Positions 7,246 to 9,000 of a stretch of 9,000 nucleotides of DNA are shown here, piece after piece. The stretch is from the NCBI GenBank assembly GCA_900321915.1, contig ONXW01000159.1:1-9000 (forward strand), in the 5' to 3' direction. Below the pieces are notes generated by a model, which was not told the DNA's origin, made no database searches, and saw nothing but the letters and a program-made list of their open reading frames with translations. The position numbers and the translations under genes were made by a program. The DNA is from an uncultured Eubacteriales bacterium. GTDB taxonomy: Bacteria > Bacillota > Clostridia > Lachnospirales > Lachnospiraceae. Every line of letters starts with the position of its first letter. The first letter of the stretch is position 1.

Positions 7246-9000
7246 TCAAATCCTGTTTCCCGGTTCTGCCGGCTCATTCGGTTCCCCGGGCATTTCCGGG
7301 GCCGGCGCTGCCGTCTCTGCCGGTGTTTCCGGTTCCGCAGGCGCCGCGGATACCTCCGCAGGTGTTTCGGCCGGCGCCGCCGGGGCGTCGGGATCCGGGA
7401 GTCCCTTGACTTCGCGGAAGATCTTCATGAACTCTTTGCCGGTGATGGTTTCCTTCTCGATGAGGAATTCGGCGATCCTGTCCAGAGCGTCCCTGTTCTC
7501 CGAAAGGAGCTTTTTCGCCTCCGCGTGGGCTTCTTCCAGCATATCCCGCACTTCCTCGTCAATGCCGGCGGCGGTGACGTCGCTGCAGTTCATGACGCGC
7601 TGGGCGGTCAGGTACTGGTTTTCTACGGTCTCGAGGCCCATCAGGCCGAACCTCTTCGACATGCCGAACCTGGTCACCATCTGGCGGGCGATGTTGGTCG
7701 CTTTCTCGATATCGTTGGCGGCACCGGTGGTCACGGTGTCAAACACTATCTCCTCCGCCGCGCGTCCGGCAAGGAACCCTACCAGCATGGCGTGGAGCTC
7801 TTTCTCCGTATTGAGGTACTTCTCCTCCTCCGGCACCTGCATGACATAGCCCAGGGCTCCCATGGTGCGGGGAATAATGGTGATCTTCTGCACCGGCTCC
7901 GCGTCCTTCTGCAGGGCGCTGACCAGCGCGTGGCCCACCTCGTGGTAGGACACGATGCGGCGCTCCTCCTTGCTGAGGATGCGGTCTTTCTTTTCCTTTC
8001 CTACCAGGACCAGCTCCACCGCCTCGAAGAGATCCTTCTGGGATACGGCTTTCCGTCCCTTTTTCACGGCTGTGATGGCCGCCTCATTCATCATATTCGC
8101 GAGGTCCGCTCCGACGGCGCCGGAGGTCGCCAGGGCGATCTCGTCGAAATCGACGGTCTCATCCAGCTTGACGTCCTTGGAGTGCACCCGGAGGATCTCC
8201 ACGCGGCCCTTCAGGTCCGGCTTGTCCACGATGACGCGGCGGTCGAAACGGCCGGGCCGCAGAAGCGCCGGGTCCAGGATCTCCGGGCGGTTGGTCGCCG
8301 CCATGACCAGGAGTCCCTTGGACGCGTCAAACCCGTCCATCTCGGAGAGCAGCTGGTTCAGGGTCTGCTCCCGCTCGTCGTTGCCGCCCATGCGGCTGTC
8401 GCGGCTGCGGCCGATGGCGTCTATCTCATCGATAAAAATGATACACGGCGCCTGCTGCTGGGCCTGCTTGAACAGGTCGCGCACGCGGGATGCGCCCACG
8501 CCGACGAACATTTCCACGAATTCCGAACCGGAAATGCTGAAAAACGGCACCTTGGCCTCGCCGGCCACCGCCCTCGCCAGCAGTGTCTTTCCGGTTCCGG
8601 GCGGGCCCACCAGGAGCGCTCCCTTGGGGAGCTTCGCGCCTATGGTGGTATATTTGCCGGGGTTGTGCAGGAAGTCCACAATCTCCGTGAGGGATTCCTT
8701 CGCCTCGTCCTCTCCGGCCACATCGGCGAAGGTGACGCCCGTCGATTTCTGCACATAGACGCGGGCATTGTTCTTGCCCACGTTCATCAGGCCGCCTCCG
8801 CCGCCCATGCGCTTCATCATGAAATTGAAGATAAACAGCATCACCACGATGGGCAGGACCCACTCCACCAGGATGGCAATGATGCTCATGGTGGGGTCCG
8901 CGGACGCCTGCTCATAGGTCTCCACGCCGTATTTGTCCAGCTTGTTCTGGAGGTCGGGGTCATACATCGGCACAGTGTAGTACTCGACGCCCATCAGGCC
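7246..9000 (-). CDS. ftsH: ATP-dependent zinc metalloprotease FtsH, 5' end outside window
   Basis: Membrane-anchored AAA+ protease that extracts and degrades misfolded membrane proteins and some regulators. The frame is open to the right edge, so the first transmembrane segment and part of the extracytoplasmic domain are missing. Numbering from the internal Met at 8994, a transmembrane helix lies at about 37-60, then a Gly-rich linker (64-68). The AAA+ domain has Walker A GPPGTGKT (130-137), the pore-loop segment FVEMFVGVG (159-167), Walker B IIFIDEID (185-192) and the arginine-finger region RPGRFDRR (246-253). The protease domain has the zinc site HEVGH (351-355), with Asp428 in [12 protein letters not shown] as probable third ligand. 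From about 533 to the end is a roughly 50-residue tail rich in Pro, Ala and Glu with imperfect PAE repeats, longer than in many FtsH proteins. The Met at 8994 is unlikely to be the true start, because it falls inside the extracytoplasmic domain. Confidence 0.97.
   Translation of the reverse strand, partial: GLMGVEYYTVPMYDPDLQNKLDKYGVETYEQASADPTMSIIAILVEWVLPIVVMLFIFNFMMKRMGGGGGLMNVGKNNARVYVQKSTGVTFADVAGEDEAKESLTEIVDFLHNPGKYTTIGAKLPKGALLVGPPGTGKTLLARAVAGEAKVPFFSISGSEFVEMFVGVGASRVRDLFKQAQQQAPCIIFIDEIDAIGRSRDSRMGGNDEREQTLNQLLSEMDGFDASKGLLVMAATNRPEILDPALLRPGRFDRRVIVDKPDLKGRVEILRVHSKDVKLDETVDFDEIALATSGAVGADLANMMNEAAITAVKKGRKAVSQKDLFEAVELVLVGKEKKDRILSKEERRIVSYHEVGHALVSALQKDAEPVQKITIIPRTMGALGYVMQVPEEEKYLNTEKELHAMLVGFLAGRAAEEIVFDTVTTGAANDIEKATNIARQMVTRFGMSKRFGLMGLETVENQYLTAQRVMNCSDVTAAGIDEEVRDMLEEAHAEAKKLLSENRDALDRIAEFLIEKETITGKEFMKIFREVKGLPDPDAPAAPAETPAEVSAAPAEPETPAETAAPAPEMPGEPNEPAEPGNRI

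Noticed and set aside
7955..8758. 267-codon Ser/Arg-rich open frame on the plus strand opposite ftsH
   Set aside because: It is opposite the AAA+ core of ftsH, and the Ser/Arg bias is the usual complement of Gly/Ala/Asp-rich codons.

Overview
The window is a tightly packed block of bacterial housekeeping genes, all read on the minus strand. It suggests a GC-rich member of the Firmicutes, most likely a clostridium of the Lachnospiraceae type. The evidence is the gene set and order (an HPr kinase/phosphorylase, WhiA, RapZ, an HPr/Crh-like protein and a type II MurB side by side), the near-consensus AGGAGG-type ribosome binding sites, and protein sequences that read like clostridial versions. 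The family-level placement is inference from gene order and sequence style, not from a database search.

In transcription order (right to left) the layout is: ftsH (5' end beyond the right edge), uvrC, hprK, murB, rapZ, whiA, a small HPr/Crh-like gene, and dnaE (3' end beyond the left edge). Most junctions are overlaps or very short gaps: ftsH-uvrC 12 nt, uvrC-hprK 8-nt overlap, hprK-murB 1-nt overlap (TGATG), murB-rapZ 4-nt overlap (ATGA), rapZ-whiA 37 nt, whiA-HPr 2 nt. This supports one transcription unit. The only sizeable gap, 110 nt between the HPr-like gene and dnaE, holds a strong 16-bp RNA hairpin that folds fully only in the minus-strand transcript. It is a plausible weak terminator or attenuator ahead of dnaE. 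There is no gene-free stretch over 300 nt, and I saw no RNA gene, mobile element, CRISPR array or phage sign.

The genes join three jobs: membrane protein quality control (FtsH), DNA repair and replication (UvrC, DnaE), and coupling of carbon status to cell-wall synthesis and growth (HprK, HPr/Crh-like, MurB, RapZ, WhiA). The most notable signal is that the HPr-like protein keeps Ser46, the site HprK acts on, but has Glu in place of the catalytic His15. It therefore cannot be an ordinary PTS phosphocarrier and looks like an independent analogue of Bacillus Crh, which has Gln15, encoded in the same operon as its presumed kinase. RapZ has an unusual P-loop (Arg for the Walker A Lys), and yvcK/mgfK, which sits between rapZ and whiA in Bacillus subtilis, is absent here. 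I found no clear undescribed multi-gene system; the novelty lies in these variants and in the hairpin.
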